Assembly (NCBI GenBank): GCA_033980235.1
Contig: CM067064.1
Span: 6,252,501-6,316,500 of the forward strand
DNA: 64,000 bases
Direction of reading: 5' to 3'
Origin: Diadema setosum
Lineage: Eukaryota > Echinodermata > Echinoidea > Diadematoida > Diadematidae
Position 1 is the stretch's first letter. Every line of letters begins with the position of its first letter. Below the pieces are notes generated by a model. That model worked only from the letters and a program-made list of their open reading frames with translations, was not told where the DNA came from and made no database searches. The position numbers and the translations under genes are program-made. Of this stretch, positions 23,001 through 35,564 are shown piece by piece.

Positions 23001-26000
23001 ATGTCATGGCTTTTATAAACTGTGATCAAGTTTACCATAAAGCTTGGTCATCATGTTTAGACCTCGTTTATTTTTTGATAGTTAAAAGCAGGACTGACAT
23101 CAATGCATTTGTACCGGCTCCATTGTGTTTCAAACACCCGAGATGTTTTCTGGAGAAGTTGCGCTCTTACCACTCGTAGCGTGTTGACACAGGTTTATCT
23201 GCAGCCATGTGATCATTGTGTATGCAGCTCTGCTGTTACGTTCCATCGATTTGATAGTGAGACTGTGCGTTTTCGGAAATCAAGATTTGCGCAGTGTTGA
23301 CCCCGCAGTGACCCTGTGAATTGATTGAGCCACATCGTCTGCCATCACTGGGTTATTCAGTTGTCAATCAAGCTGAGATATACATTTGGTTGAGAGGAGG
23401 GTGGGGTGGGTGGGATGGGTGGGATAGTATTTGTGACTTTGAGCTGCCATCTTGCTTTGAGTTTGAAATAAAATGCAATAAGTATAGATCTGTATACCTC
23501 CGCATCAAGGATGCCTGAGGCTTTGTTATTCAGAGGTTCGCTTTCTTGCTGCTGTACTGGCCAATTTGCAAGAGAAACAATCACAGCTTGTCACAAGATG
23601 TACATTGCAGCAAAGCTTGACAGTTTCTCTCCAAGTTTGCTTAACACATGTCTAACTTAAATGTTTCAATAAAAAGGTACATGGTTTTGAAAAACAGAAT
23701 GTTTCCCAAGAGTCATCATGCATTGCATTCTCAGAATAATGCGGCACACATTTGGTTTACACCATGGCACATGAAGAGTTAATCATCCCCTCTGAAGGAC
23801 TTTAATAGCATGAGAACTAGAAGAGCACTCAGAGAGTGCAGACCTCTGCCGAGAAGCTCATTTCCACTCATACACATATGCTGAAAATCACCCAGTTTTC
23901 CAATATATTGGCCTTTTGTTTTAAATTAATATGTCATATGCTCTCAGCTAAGTGGTGCCTCGCCCAAGCAGGGCACGCGCTTATAAAGCACATATGCAAA
24001 CCTCAAATATGTGCAGCTTGAACTCCCAAGTTCACAAATTCTATCTGGCAAAAGATAAAAGAATCCTTCAAAAATCCATAAAACTTCTCGTTCGTTTTCG
24101 TGTGTATTGTATTTTCTGCATACAGATTCATGTTCATGGTAATTTTAAATCAAACTGACTATTACACACTTCTCCAAACCCCCACTCAGGTGGAATATAT
24201 ATATTTATACCCCCGCCAAATGAAGTTTGAAGGGGGTATATAGGAATCAGCGGACGGTCGGTCGGGCGGTCGGTCGGGCGGTCGGTCGGGCGGGCGGGCG
24301 GTCCGTTGCAAATCTTGCGTCACGAACTACTTCCTCAGTTTTCAACCGATTCCCATAAAACTTGGCACAGATGTGTGCCTTGGGTTGTAGATGTGCAAGA
24401 CGTATTTTTTGACAGTACCCAAAAGTACGTTGCCATGGTAACGGCATATTATGGGCAAAAATGGGTACAAATCTTGCGTAGCGAACTACTTCCTCAGTTT
24501 TCAACCGATTCCCATAAAACTTGGCACAGATGTGTGCCTTGGGTTGTAGATGTGCAAGACATATTTTTTGACAGTACCCAAAAGTACGTTGCCATGGTAA
24601 CGGCATATTATGGGCAAAAATGGGTACAAATCTTGCGTCGCGAACTACTTCCTCAGTTTTCAACCGATTCCCATAAAACTTGGCACAGATGTGTGTCTTG
24701 GGTTGTAGATGTGCAAGACATATTTTTTGACAGTACCCAAAAGTACGTTGCCATGGTAACGGCATATTATGGGCAAAAATGGGTACAAATCTTGCATCGC
24801 GAACTCCTCCCACAGTTTTTGATCAATTTTTATGAAATTAGGTACAGATGTTCATCTGAATATGTTAATGTGCAAGACACATATTTCCGCAGTGGCAAAA
24901 AGTGCGTTGCCATGGTAACGGCATGTTATTGGTAAATATAGGGCAAAATGCTTCATGGCAAAACTGCTTCATCAGTGTTCTTCCAATTCTCATGGAATTC
25001 ATATTGAATGTTTGTCTTAGGATATAGGTCAGCATGACACATTTCTTGACAGTGACAAAAAGTATGTTGCCATGGTAACAGCTCACATATTATGAGCCAA
25101 AATGATGTAAAATTTTGTGTTGCAAACTACTTCCTCAGTTTTTGCCCAATTTCCATGAAACTTGGTACAGATGTGTGCCTTTGGTTGTAGATGTGCAAGA
25201 CGCATTTTTCGACAGTACCCGAAAGTACGTTGCCATGGTAACGGCATATTAATGGCAGAAGATCAAGGAAAGATCTTGCGGATTTAACTACTTCCTCAGT
25301 TTTTTGACCAAAGCTTATCAAATGTTGTTTTGACCAAAGCTTATGAAATGTTGTTTGGCGGGGGTATAACCAGTCGCTGTAGCGACATTTCTAGTCAAGC
25401 TCTGTTGTAGTCATTTGTCTCTTTTTAAAAAAATGTGTTGCTCTTGACAACCTCCTTTTGTCAAGAAAAGCTTGACTGATGTGCAGGATTGATATTTGCA
25501 CGCAGAAGCAAACCTATACCAATGTGGTCAATTCGAAAGACCCACCGTCACGCGCTGCCCGAAATGGGGTCAGAGAGAAATACTAGATGTGCCGTGTCTG
25601 TCTGTACCATGCCATGCGGCGGGTCAGACGAGGATTCTGTGCTGGCCGCGTGGTGGTGTAACTCATCCCGCAGCGATCTGAGCAGACAATCTGCCACAAC
25701 TGGCCACGGTAGCCTCTCTTTCCTAATTAGAGGAAAGATTGTGTGTGTCGGAGGAGACATTCGATCCGAGCTCGTCTTAGAATCCAGGCTCCCACAGGAG
25801 CATACATTCTACTGTAGTGAATGTTTACACAGATGTGATACTGCTGGGGGGGGGGGGATGGATCCTATGAGGTCAAGAAAAGGTCATTACATTAACAAAC
25901 TAAGTTTAATGTGTTGATTGAAAGCATAGGAAATATTGCTTTCCACTAAGCATAGCAAATTTTGTATCCATATTATTATTTTTTTTTTTTTTTTGCGGGG

Positions 26001-26626
26001 TAGGGGTGGGGGGACAACTGTGGGTGCCATGATAGTATGTAGATAAAAGGAATTTGTGCAGTGTTCTACTAAAGAAAAAATACTACTGCTAATAAAAGCA
26101 ACCTGAAGTCAAACTTCTATTTGTTCTCTGCGGATTGTAGAATTGGCTAGTTCTGTGGGGTTTTCAACAAAGACTGTACAAAATTTGTAACACCAATAAA
26201 GCTGACTGATGATGACATAAATGATATTCCATCTGTATATAATTCCCAGCAGACTACATTGAGACATCTTCATCAACATGCAGGTTTTCTCACAACAGCT
26301 ATATCCATAGTTGCATATTCAATTCATTTACAATTTTTATTTTCCACTCATGGGTGGGAATACCCTCATCAGCCAAGTGCTGGTTTTCAGAGTGGTATAA
26401 AAGTGCAATAATGTTGCTCATGTATTTATCATGCATTGCCAGTTTATGAAATAGAGATAACTTGAGGTACATGAAAACTTGTTTTAATTTCCATGTGTAA
26501 TCTTATCTCCTCCACTGACTATCTGTCTCAAGATTTGTGAACCATTTAATCTTGTACATTCCAACTTTTTTTTTCCAGCAGGAATCTGAAGAGATAGGCC
26601 ATGTCATCTAGGGTTGCACAAAAATG
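20089..26626 (+). repeat. Large tandem repeat, unit 2 (6.54 kb)
   Basis: The complete second unit is collinear with unit 1 apart from the missing MITE and small indels in homopolymers: a longer G run at 21938, a longer T run at 22320, and an extra GGTGGGTGGGAT-type stretch near 23402. It contains its own copy of the Helitron-like element. Confidence 0.9.
24206..25394 (+). mobile_element. Non-autonomous Helitron-like element (copy 2, in unit 2)
   Basis: This is the same structure as the copy at 17668, with identical ends, CTAG at 25391-25394 and the same core organisation. It was duplicated as part of the large unit, not inserted independently, because both flanks match unit 1. Confidence 0.75.
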
Positions 26627-29102
26627 GAATGGATTTTGATAAAACTTGCAGTAAAAGACAATAATGACACAAGGAACAGATATTTGAATTTTGATAATGA
26701 TCTGGGAATTTTTGTGGATTTTTGAAGGATTTTTTATCTTTTGGCAGATGGGGTCTATGAACTTGGGAGTTTAAGCTGTGGGTTTGCGAGGTTTGCGTAC
26801 TTGCATACGTGCACTAAAATGCAGTCTCTGCTCGGATGAGGAGCTGTGTAGCTGGAAGCTGATGACGTAACGAAAGGATTCTACATTGGGAAATTGGGCA
26901 ATTTTCAGCATGCATGTACAAGTTTGTATGAGTGGAAATTACAGATCTCTGTGGAAGAATGAGATCAAGAGATGGAAATTAGCTACTTGGCAGAGGTCTG
27001 CATTGTCAGAGTGCTTTTCTAGTTAGATTTGTGCCCATGTTTGTAAAGTACTGAATAGTTTCATCCTTGATACATCAGCACAGAGTTCAGTTAAAGAGGA
27101 ATTTCTGTGCAGTGTAAAGTTAATCTGAAAAGAAGGACTGCAATTTTCTTACGCCCCAGTCTCTAATCCTAATATATCTCATTGATCATTGACCTGAAGT
27201 TATTTAACCGGGAATAGCATCAAGTTATACACTTTGGCAACAGATAATTATATTTGAATTATATTTTTCCTTTCTTTTTTTGTACATGATCAATGAAAAT
27301 TTGTGAGGTGATGACATCATAAGCTCACTTATTTGCATATTAATATTCATTTCAACCGTATGAGAACTCTTGTGCAGAAGTTAGCAAAACTTCGCAATGC
27401 CATACCTTCCGTAATATGTTGTACTAAAAAAGTTTTACTTTCTAATAAGTCTAACTTATCATTTGGATTGGAATTCCGCTTTGACAACCACCATGATTGT
27501 CTCAATTTTTTTACAGCATAAATGGTCTCCACAGCTCAAAACTGCTTGAAAGAGAGTATTATAATGCTTGCCAAGTGTCAAAGGTGATCCTGTGTAGAGT
27601 TTCTTTTTGCAACATCGCAAGGGTAAAGCCCACATTGCATGCCACGTGTAGCGGATGTGCATCCTACACCTTGTTTAGTAATCGTGAGTGAGGCCATGTT
27701 GGTGGCATTGACCCTTTTAATACCAACTTGATGATTTCGTTCAATGTTGACCTCAACGCCTAGACTTCTCAACATTTCAAGGATCGAAGCCCACATTGCA
27801 TGCCATGTGTGTAGCGGATGTGCATCCTACGCCTTGTTTGTGTGGGGCTTAGACCGAGTTGACCCTTTTAATACCAACTTGATGATTTCATTCAATGTTG
27901 ACCTCCACGCAGAGGATTCTCACCATCTCAAGATTGAAGCCCACACTTGCATGCCACATGTGTGGCGGATGTGCATCCTACACCTTGTTTGTCTGGGGCT
28001 AAGGCCGAGTTGACCCTTTAGGTCAACTTGATGATTTCATTCAATGTTGACCTCCATGCAGAAGATTCTCACCATCTCAAGATTGAAGCCCACATTGCTT
28101 GCCATGTGTGTGGCGGATGTGCATCCTACGCCTTGTTTGTCTGAGGCTAAGGCAGAGTTGGAAGCATGTATATAGCACCGGAAGGTTTTATTCACTGATG
28201 TTGACCTCCAAACACAGAGACATCTCCAAGAGTAGAATTTAAGTCCATGTTGCAAGCCACGTGCATAGAGTTCACGTCTCGCACCTTATTTGTCTGCGGG
28301 TGAGGCCATGTCAGCACACACATTTACCCATGAAGACCGATTATCTGTAGAGAACAAATAGAAACGAGGACAATTCCAGGGATGATGGGAACGTGCCAGT
28401 GAAAGACATACTTTTTTCATGCACTGCACTCCTGACCATGCACCATGTGTGTATAGGTGGTTGTTGGGTCAGTTGAGGGGGGAGGGGGGACAACTGTGGG
28501 TGTCATGATAGTATGTAGATAAAAGGAATTTGTGCAGTGTTCTACTAAAGAAAAAATACTACTGCTAATAAAAGCAACCTGAAGTCAAACTTCTATTTGT
28601 TCTCTGCGGATTGTAGACTTGGCTAGTTCTGTGGGGTTTTCAACAAAGACTGTACAAAATTTGTAACACCAATAAAGCTGACTGATGATGACATAAATGA
28701 TATTCCATCTGTATATAATTCCCAGCAGACTACATTGAGACATCTTCAGCAACATGCAGGTTTTCTCACAGCAGCTATATCCACAGTTGCATATTCAATT
28801 CAATTACAATTTTTATTTTCCACTCATGGGTGGGAACACCCTCATCAGCCAAGTGCTGGTTTTCAGAGTGGTATAAAAGTGCAATAATGTTGCTCATGTA
28901 TTTATCATGCATTGCCAGTTTATGAAATAGAGATAACTTGAGGTACATGAAAACTTGTTTTAATTTCCATGTGTAATCTTATCTCCTCCACCGACTATCT
29001 GTCTCAAGATTTGTGAACCATTTAATCTTGTACATTCCAACTTTTTTTTTTTCCAGCAGGAATCTGAAGAGATAGGCCATGTCATCTAGGGTTGCACAAA
29101 AA
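26627..29102 (+). repeat. Large tandem repeat, unit 3, internally deleted (2.47 kb)
   Basis: Collinear with units 1 and 2 from its start to a G-rich tract at 28476-28489, the sequence then jumps to the point equivalent to 26005 in unit 2 and continues to the unit end at the GGGTTGCACAAAAA junction. About 4 kb, including the Helitron-like element and the GC-rich open segment, is missing. Both sides of the junction are G-runs in the intact unit. Confidence 0.85.
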
Positions 29103-29228
29103 CAGGGTTATAGAAAAATCAAGTGTCTCCCAACTGCGTGAGATGACGCACTCGCCACGATTCCTGGGGCGATTCCTTTTTGTCAGTCTATGCTGTAATG
29201 ACATACTTCGGTCCTTTGTTATCTTTTT

Positions 29229-29636
29229 TTATGGCCACTCTATATTCTGCTCTGTAGCCGCACTGCCCAGTAACCCCTGCCCGCGAGGACCAAGATGAGC
29301 GAGACGATGAACTCCTGGAGGATTTCTGGATTTGGGTTTGGATGACTTGATAGCATTGTTGTCCTGCATCCAGACTGCACCCTCTGGGTTGTTCGACTCA
29401 GATGCGCGTCCGAGAGTTGTCACGTTATTATGCAAAACGGCTCTCATTTGCACATATGACAGGCCAGCTGGCCTCCGGGGCAGGAATATGACATTCACCG
29501 TATACCTAATGAGCCGGTGTGGGCAGAATTTTTTTGCGTGCCTCATCCAGAACTTGGCTTTATTGCCGTCAGAATTATCACTTTGGAAGCTACTAGGACT
29601 GTTTATCTCTGTCCTTTGAAACTTGTTTATCTTCAC
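29229..29636 (-). CDS. Open, GC-raised segment, possible coding or transposon-derived fragment
   Basis: The minus strand is open for 135 codons in a stretch of higher GC than its flanks, starting about 130 bp beyond the end of the large tandem array. The middle is basic and compositionally normal (KFWMRHAKKFCPHRLIRYTV, later AVWMQDNNAIKSSKPKSR). The plus strand is also open for 95 codons in the same place. An acceptor-like CTCTGTAG at 29251-29258 would open a short plus-strand frame ending at a TGA. I cannot decide which strand is coding, if either. No splice junction is convincing and no family is recognised. Confidence 0.2.
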   Translation of the reverse strand: MKINKFQRTEINSPSSFQSDNSDGNKAKFWMRHAKKFCPHRLIRYTVNVIFLPRRPAGLSYVQMRAVLHNNVTTLGRASESNNPEGAVWMQDNNAIKSSKPKSRNPPGVHRLAHLGPRGQGLLGSAATEQNIEWP

Positions 29637-30074
29637 TGAAAATGGATTGACAGTTTGATTAGCTGTATTCCTTCATTTGATTTGTAATCTCTGTACTTTC
29701 TCTTCTCTATAGTTTAGTATCTCTGCTCTAGTTTCTTTCTGAAATAATATCTTTCTATCTCTCTTTCTTTCTGTCTTTCTGCTCATTCTTCTACCATTGT
29801 GATTCTCTCTTCTCTATCTCCTAGCCCCCTCTCACTCTCTCTCTCTCTTACTCTTATTCTGTTTGTTACTGTATTTCTTCACTTTCCTTGCCCATGCAAG
29901 AAGTCGAATAATGTTTCAAGCAATAGTCTGAGGGGCAAGTTCAGTTTTATCCCTTTCTTGTACCAGATGATCTGAACATAGTAAAGCCATCAGAGTTTGC
30001 AGCCAAAAGTAATCTATGCAACACCTGAAAAGATCCCAGCAATTTGATTGGTCCACTGCTCATCACTTGATATT

Positions 30075-30290
30075 CACTAAAAGGTGTCGTTGCGCACCTT
30101 AAACACAATTAGGATTTAGTGGGATACAAATCTCAAGATTTGCATCGCGATCTTGATATCCAGAATTTTGCGTATGTGGACATAAAAGTCCCACTAAATA
30201 GCGTGATCAGCATCATGATCTAAATCCCCAGAAATCTTGCATTTATTTCAGAATTATTGTGATAATTAGAGAAATAGCACAGTGATTTGC
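30075..30290. mobile_element. Decayed relative of the 14899-15334 MITE
   Basis: GTGGACATAAAAGTCCCACT, GATCAGCATCATGATC and CAGAATTATTGTGATAATTA echo GTGTGGACAGAAAAATCTCA, CGCGATCCTTATCGCGATCC and CAGAATAATCGCGATTATTT in the same order. Most CG sites have become TG or CA. Confidence 0.4.
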
Positions 30291-31890
30291 GCTGCAGCAT
30301 GTGCATAAACACTCGGGCAAAGAATTGTTTGTTTGTTTGTTTTGTCCTGCCATTCAAAATATGCATGATTTAACACTATTCATGCCTAAATTACCATTTA
30401 GGAGTAAATAGATTTGCTATGCGAGTAGACGTGTAGTACTTCAGGAAGTTATGCACTATTTCTCGAATACCGCTCTCAATTAGAAAATATTAAAAAACTG
30501 AGCTAGCTTTGATACATACCTCGTGGTTTGTGAGTGCAAGTGCATTTGACATATTGGGTATGCTAGCACATCCATATACATGCAAGATATGCCTGTTTTT
30601 ATACACTCGTTTTAATTGATGGACTGAACTAAAACTTTAGATTGATTAATTTGTCTTCAGTGCTCATAGAAACATCTCTGTGGTACAAATGAAAGTTTTG
30701 GTACAGGAGCACACAATGGCTCTAAATGGTGCACAATTCTCATAGACTTTGGATTAAACCTTTTATAATTGCAGTTATTTTAATGAGCCTTCATTTCACC
30801 TTTTTTTTTGTCACATTCTTTCTCTCTTTATAGTTGTGTTGGTAGAAATCTAGCACATGCTCATCAAAAATACAGTTTGTTTAAACAGAGTAACTTTTGT
30901 TGAGAAGCATGTAATGGCCACTCATATTTTGAGCCTACCACAACATGTTCTTTACATCATTTTGATGTTGTTACCTCTGAATGATGTTTCAACATCATCA
31001 CAAAAGTCGCTGAAGATTTGGCAGGTGCCTGCTCTATCTTGTTTTGTCATTCTTAGCAGCTGGCACACACACACTTTTAGACAAACAGATAAGCCAGCAA
31101 GATGGACGTATGCAGTAATGAGCTTGTCCAGAGACACACACAAACAATAATAACAGGAATGTCTGTACAGTATTGATTTTAATAGACATGATACACAAGT
31201 GGTTCACCCAAGTTTCAGCTGTTCACTCTTTTACACTGTCTCATTTTGACCCAAAGAGGGTGCTGTTTGAAAAGGAATTCACCTAGCAGGCAGTTGTTAT
31301 AATGGCAAGCAATGGCCAGGTTGCAGGCCCCTTTGGGTGGAGGGGGTGACTGGAGTTATCTCCCTTAGATGTGGACCTTCTACATGCAGAGCGATGCTCC
31401 ACATCAACTTTGTTCTTTTCTTGTTTTCCCAAGACAACTGTTTAGAGAATTTTTACAGTTGAATTGTAGCTGGCCGTGGGCCAACATTTTGCTGCCCACA
31501 CAGAAACAAAGACTGATAAGCAAAATCTTGACTACCATAAATCTTCAGGCGAGTTTAGATGATATTTGCGGAGATGCACCGGCTGCAAGTATCTGGTTTT
31601 TAGGATTGCATGAAAAAGAATAAACAAGAGGCACTTTAATGTGCAATTTATCATATTGAATTATTATACATTTGTATGAACATTACAAATGTACTGTTGT
31701 TCCTGTACCTTTTGTCATGCTGCAGTTGTGATTGTGGGGAAATTCAAGGAAAACTGCAAAGCAAAGTACACACTCAAACAACAAAAGTAACTCCATCTGC
31801 TATAAAGGTAATTGATCAAAAGTTAATACGTCAGCTTTCATTCTTCCGTTTTGTGAGTTGTTTACCAAATCATGTGCTTTCTTTTAACAG

Positions 31891-31936
31891 TCTGCACAGA
31901 GTCTGTGAGAGAATCATAAAGTTTGATAACCAACAG
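31891..31936 (+). CDS. Candidate exon, possible PTB C-terminal helix
   Basis: A 46-bp open segment lies between a good acceptor (CTTTCTTTTAACAG) and a GTGTGG donor. The only open frame reads LHRVCERIIKFDNQQ. This looks like the amphipathic helix that closes PTB domains; the helix of FE65 PTB1 has a similar SLHxIC pattern as I recall it. It would suit the missing end of the domain encoded at 1.5-7.7 kb. The frame requires two bases from the preceding exon, while exon E ends in phase 0, so a small undetected exon of length 3n+2 would have to lie between. It could equally be a chance match in intergenic DNA. Confidence 0.25.
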
Positions 31937-32357
31937 GTGTGGCTAATAAATTTCAATTCAATCCTCAAAACAGTTGTCCTCTAGTGAACTGAAGGCTATT
32001 TGATCAGAGTACAGAAAAGATTGGTCATCAACATCGCCGTGTGGCTTTCGGGTGATTTATCTGCGGTAATCTATTGGCAGACATGGCATTTGTTTCCCTT
32101 TTTTTTTTTTTTTTTTTGCCAATATTCGTGTGATCAATTGCCAGACTGCTAGGGAAATTGATTATGAACGGCTCTGAGCTCCAAGCATTGACTTGGTGGA
32201 TACTGTGGTAGCAGATAAAATGATATTACCAGAATATTGACTCTTTTCATGATTTAATGGGCTGTGTCTTTCCTTACAATGACACTACCCTACAGCGAGT
32301 GAACACATGATAGTATAAGAAATGTATGCATGTATAAAATCCGTCACCACAAAACCG

Positions 32358-32667
32358 TATAATGTCAGGAAAATAATCTTTTTTAGTTTTGCAGATATAT
32401 ATTTTTTTAGATGCTAAGCTTTGAATTGATACACAATGTGCTTTACTTGATTATAACAAAAATACATTGAAAAAAAACTAAAAGTTAGAAAACTGCAAAG
32501 GTATATGAATCATATGCAATACAATGTCAGGAAAATGATTTTGGGATTTTGGCATACATGTATATATAGATTTTTTAGATACTAAGCATTAAATTGATAT
32601 GATTTTCTTTACTGAAGTATATTCGGCAAATATATTAACAAAAATTACAAGTTTGAAAACTGCAAAG
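32358..32667 (+). repeat. Two diverged tandem copies, ~165 bp
   Basis: AATGTCAGGAAAAT at 32361 and 32523 and GAAAACTGCAAAG at 32488 and 32655 mark two collinear copies that differ at many positions. Confidence 0.7.
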
Positions 32668-32762
32668 TTTAGGTTGACAAACTTAGCTTTACACTTATTT
32701 TTTTTTTCATTTTATGATCTCTTACTTTATACCTGTAGGTTACATGATGATACACCACATAT

Positions 32763-32764
<2 letters not shown>

Positions 32765-32797
<33 letters not shown>

Positions 32798-32808
32798 GGA
32801 GAGAGTGA

Positions 32809-32876
<68 letters not shown>

Positions 32877-32878
32877 AT
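32765..32878 (+). repeat. Compound (GA)n(GT)n(TA)n(GT)n microsatellite
   Basis: Perfect dinucleotide blocks run in sequence. The TA block is flanked by GT blocks. Confidence 0.95.
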
Positions 32879-34086
32879 GGGCAAGAGAAAGAGAGGAAAT
32901 GAAAGAATAAGATGATTATTTGTGTTAGTGAGAAAGAGGAAGAGTTTGTTTGCAGCTATTTGTGTTTGAGATGTTGTTATTTTTTTATGCAGATCAAAAG
33001 CTTTACTGCTGGATCCAAGACAACATCCAGTGAGCAAAGATCAATAGTTTTATGACATTGCATGGATCGAAGGTTTCAAAGGCTTGTCATGTTCTTGTTT
33101 CGTAATAATACTTTGTTTGTTCTTGCGCTTGAGCTGTGTTGATTCAGTGGAGACCAACAATTGCTATTAAAGCAACAGTCAATTTAATGGTTTCTCCTTC
33201 TTTTCTTCTTTTTTTTAAATTTCTTACTACCAAGGTAATATTGTAGATGACAGAGGTGGTGAAATGATGTGAGGGAGATAATGTTGTGGTACTCAAGAGA
33301 CTTATGCCTCCTTTTCTTATGAGTAGATTCTGTTACCATGTGCACTGACCTATTGAACACGAGATGTAATGACCTCCTCCCTAATTTCCAAATGTTCCCA
33401 TCAGCATGCTGAATGCTAGTAAGTACATGCAATCACTCTGCAAGTCCTTGCGTAAAGAAGGTTTCTTTTTTTTTTCTTTATAAAAGGGGAAGATCATGTG
33501 TGTGATATGTTTCATATCTACAAGAGGTTGCTGTCACTGCTGACTTAGAGTTCATGCTGTATGCTTTGTATTTACCATTAAAAAAAATGATAGAGAAAAC
33601 TTCATTCTTTTCATTTTTTTTCCATTTTTAAATGTTCATCAAAATACTCATTGTAGCAACAACAAAAAAAGCTTCTGAAAACTGTTTGTCTTCAATAGTG
33701 GGGAGCCAATGGAGTAAAATGGAGTCAAAAGCCAGGCCCTTTTTGACTCCATCCAATGAAACATATATAACGGAAGGGAGGAAAATATTGGTGGCACAAC
33801 AACTTGTCACAGGTATCGTTTCTGACAACAAACAAATCACCACCAAAACTTTATTCCTCCCCTCGCCTCGAGTGCCTTCGTCTCCAATCTCAATCCATCC
33901 TCTGCTCCAACGTGGGCCAAACAGGCCACACCCACTTTGCACAAATGCATATTCATGACACCTAGTTCAAGGAAAGTGAACATTCAACACATTTGTGACA
34001 AACATTTCATTTTAATATTTTTTCCAATTACATAAAACTGTCATCACACATTGTCGAGGCGTACCATAGACCTATTGGGAGAACCA

Positions 34087-34131
34087 TGCAACATGGCGGA
34101 GGCATACCAGTCGCCATAGCGACATTACTAG
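34087..34131 (+). mobile_element. 3' end of a related Helitron-like element
   Basis: GGCGGAGGCATACCAG is followed by the hairpin GTCGC-CATA-GCGAC, ATTA and CTAG plus T. This matches the 3' terminus of the two array copies, with compensated loop changes and an intact stem. No 159-bp core precedes it; the upstream 500 bp are unrelated to the array copies by eye. Confidence 0.6.
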
Positions 34132-35564
34132 TTTTCAATGTATTTCAAAGATGAGATGTATTTTCACAGTGTTCATTTTGTCTGCTGAGGATGAGAGATG
34201 ATATTGTCAAACTGATTTTCCTGGGTCGAAGGGATTGATGAATAATGCGCCCGCAGTGTGCATTGTGTTACAAGTTTATTCAATGACATGGCTGTAATGA
34301 CTAGCAGATGAGTGTGTCAGTGTGTAAGGAATGAGCCAGTGCAGCAAATGGGATAAAACATGGCCAGAACAATGATATGATGTCAAGCAACACGGAGGTA
34401 GGCTAGTTTGTGTGTCTGAAGAGAAGTAGTGCTAGAGGTAAGGAAACCTGATTGTGTATTAATCTTTTATTTGAATACTTTATTTGACTTATTTATTCAA
34501 AGAGTCTAACATTTTGAAAATCAGGACCTCCTGACAGTTTCGTGGGTGGTTAGATTTGCGATGGTGGAGTACAGTTATTGACAGAGAAATGTTCTTGTGC
34601 TGCCACATTTAAGTTGGGATCAGAGGTGCTATTATTGCTTATGGTTAATAGATTCATGCATATCACCTGATTCACGAAATTCACAAAAGCTAGGGAAATT
34701 AATTGTGTAATTATACAGTGGGATTTCTTAATTTCTAATGGTAAATCATTATACAGTTTGACTATGTATGGAGTCCCCCGTTGGCCCATTCAGTACCCTA
34801 GCATTAGTTGAGTGCTTTCATAATGGTACTTTGTTTGCATGAAGTAAAGCAAAGTTACAGAAATATATTTCCACAATAGCAAACCCTCATTTTAAAGTCA
34901 AACATTCATTTTTTTTTTTTGCCAAAAGACTTGAAAAAATCCTAATTCAGTGAATAAGGTAAGTGTTCAATCTCAGATCCATTTTCATCACCGCTCAAAT
35001 CCTGGCATGGCTCGTGATTAGTATATTGTGTGTCCCTGGGATTATCCATGTATGATGGAAATCATTATAAATTATCCCAGCCAGGTCAGTCCAAGCTGGC
35101 TCCCATGTCTTGCCTGATATCCAATACAAACAATACAATGTTTGTCAATCAGCAAGCATGCAACCCAGGAAATGAGCGAGGTCAGTCCAATTGAATGCAA
35201 TACCAGGAGAGACTCTCACCCAGTCATTACATGTTCACAGATGTCCCTGATTTCAAATCAAGTTTTACAGGAGAGCATAAAGTCTGTGGATGTGCTCTTC
35301 CTGGAAGAGCTTATTTGATTAGCTCCTTTTTCTATTCTTTTCTTTTCTTTTCTTTTTGATGAGACAGAGGCGAGCATCTTCCAGGAAAAAAGTTATGTAA
35401 TATGTAGGCAATTACTAGACCTTTTTCTTCCTTTTCTTTTCTTTTTTTACCAGTTCATTTCCTGTGCTGTCTTATACATAATGATCATCTATTCATTGTT
35501 CTTGTTAGCAGTTGTCATCTGCAGTGCATTTTTGCAAGCCATCCTATTTTGCGAGGCCCATTTG

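Larger units (their letters stand above)
29103..31890. other. Non-coding stretch after the array
   Basis: Beyond the open segment at 29229-29636 there is a CT-rich tract (29690-29880) and, at about 30075-30290, a decayed relative of the unit-1 MITE. No supported gene. Confidence 0.45.

Noticed and set aside
13111..29102. CRISPR array, rDNA or histone cluster
   Set aside because: Unit length and content match none of these. No short direct repeat with spacers, rRNA or histone sequence is seen.
31369..31623. 84-codon plus-strand frame
   Set aside because: No splice signals at its ends and no recognisable motif; length is within chance expectation.
33632..33958. 108-codon plus-strand and 104-codon minus-strand frames
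   Set aside because: Both strands are open, with no splice sites in phase, adjacent to a Helitron-like end and containing a TGGAGTCAAAA hairpin; probably repeat-derived.
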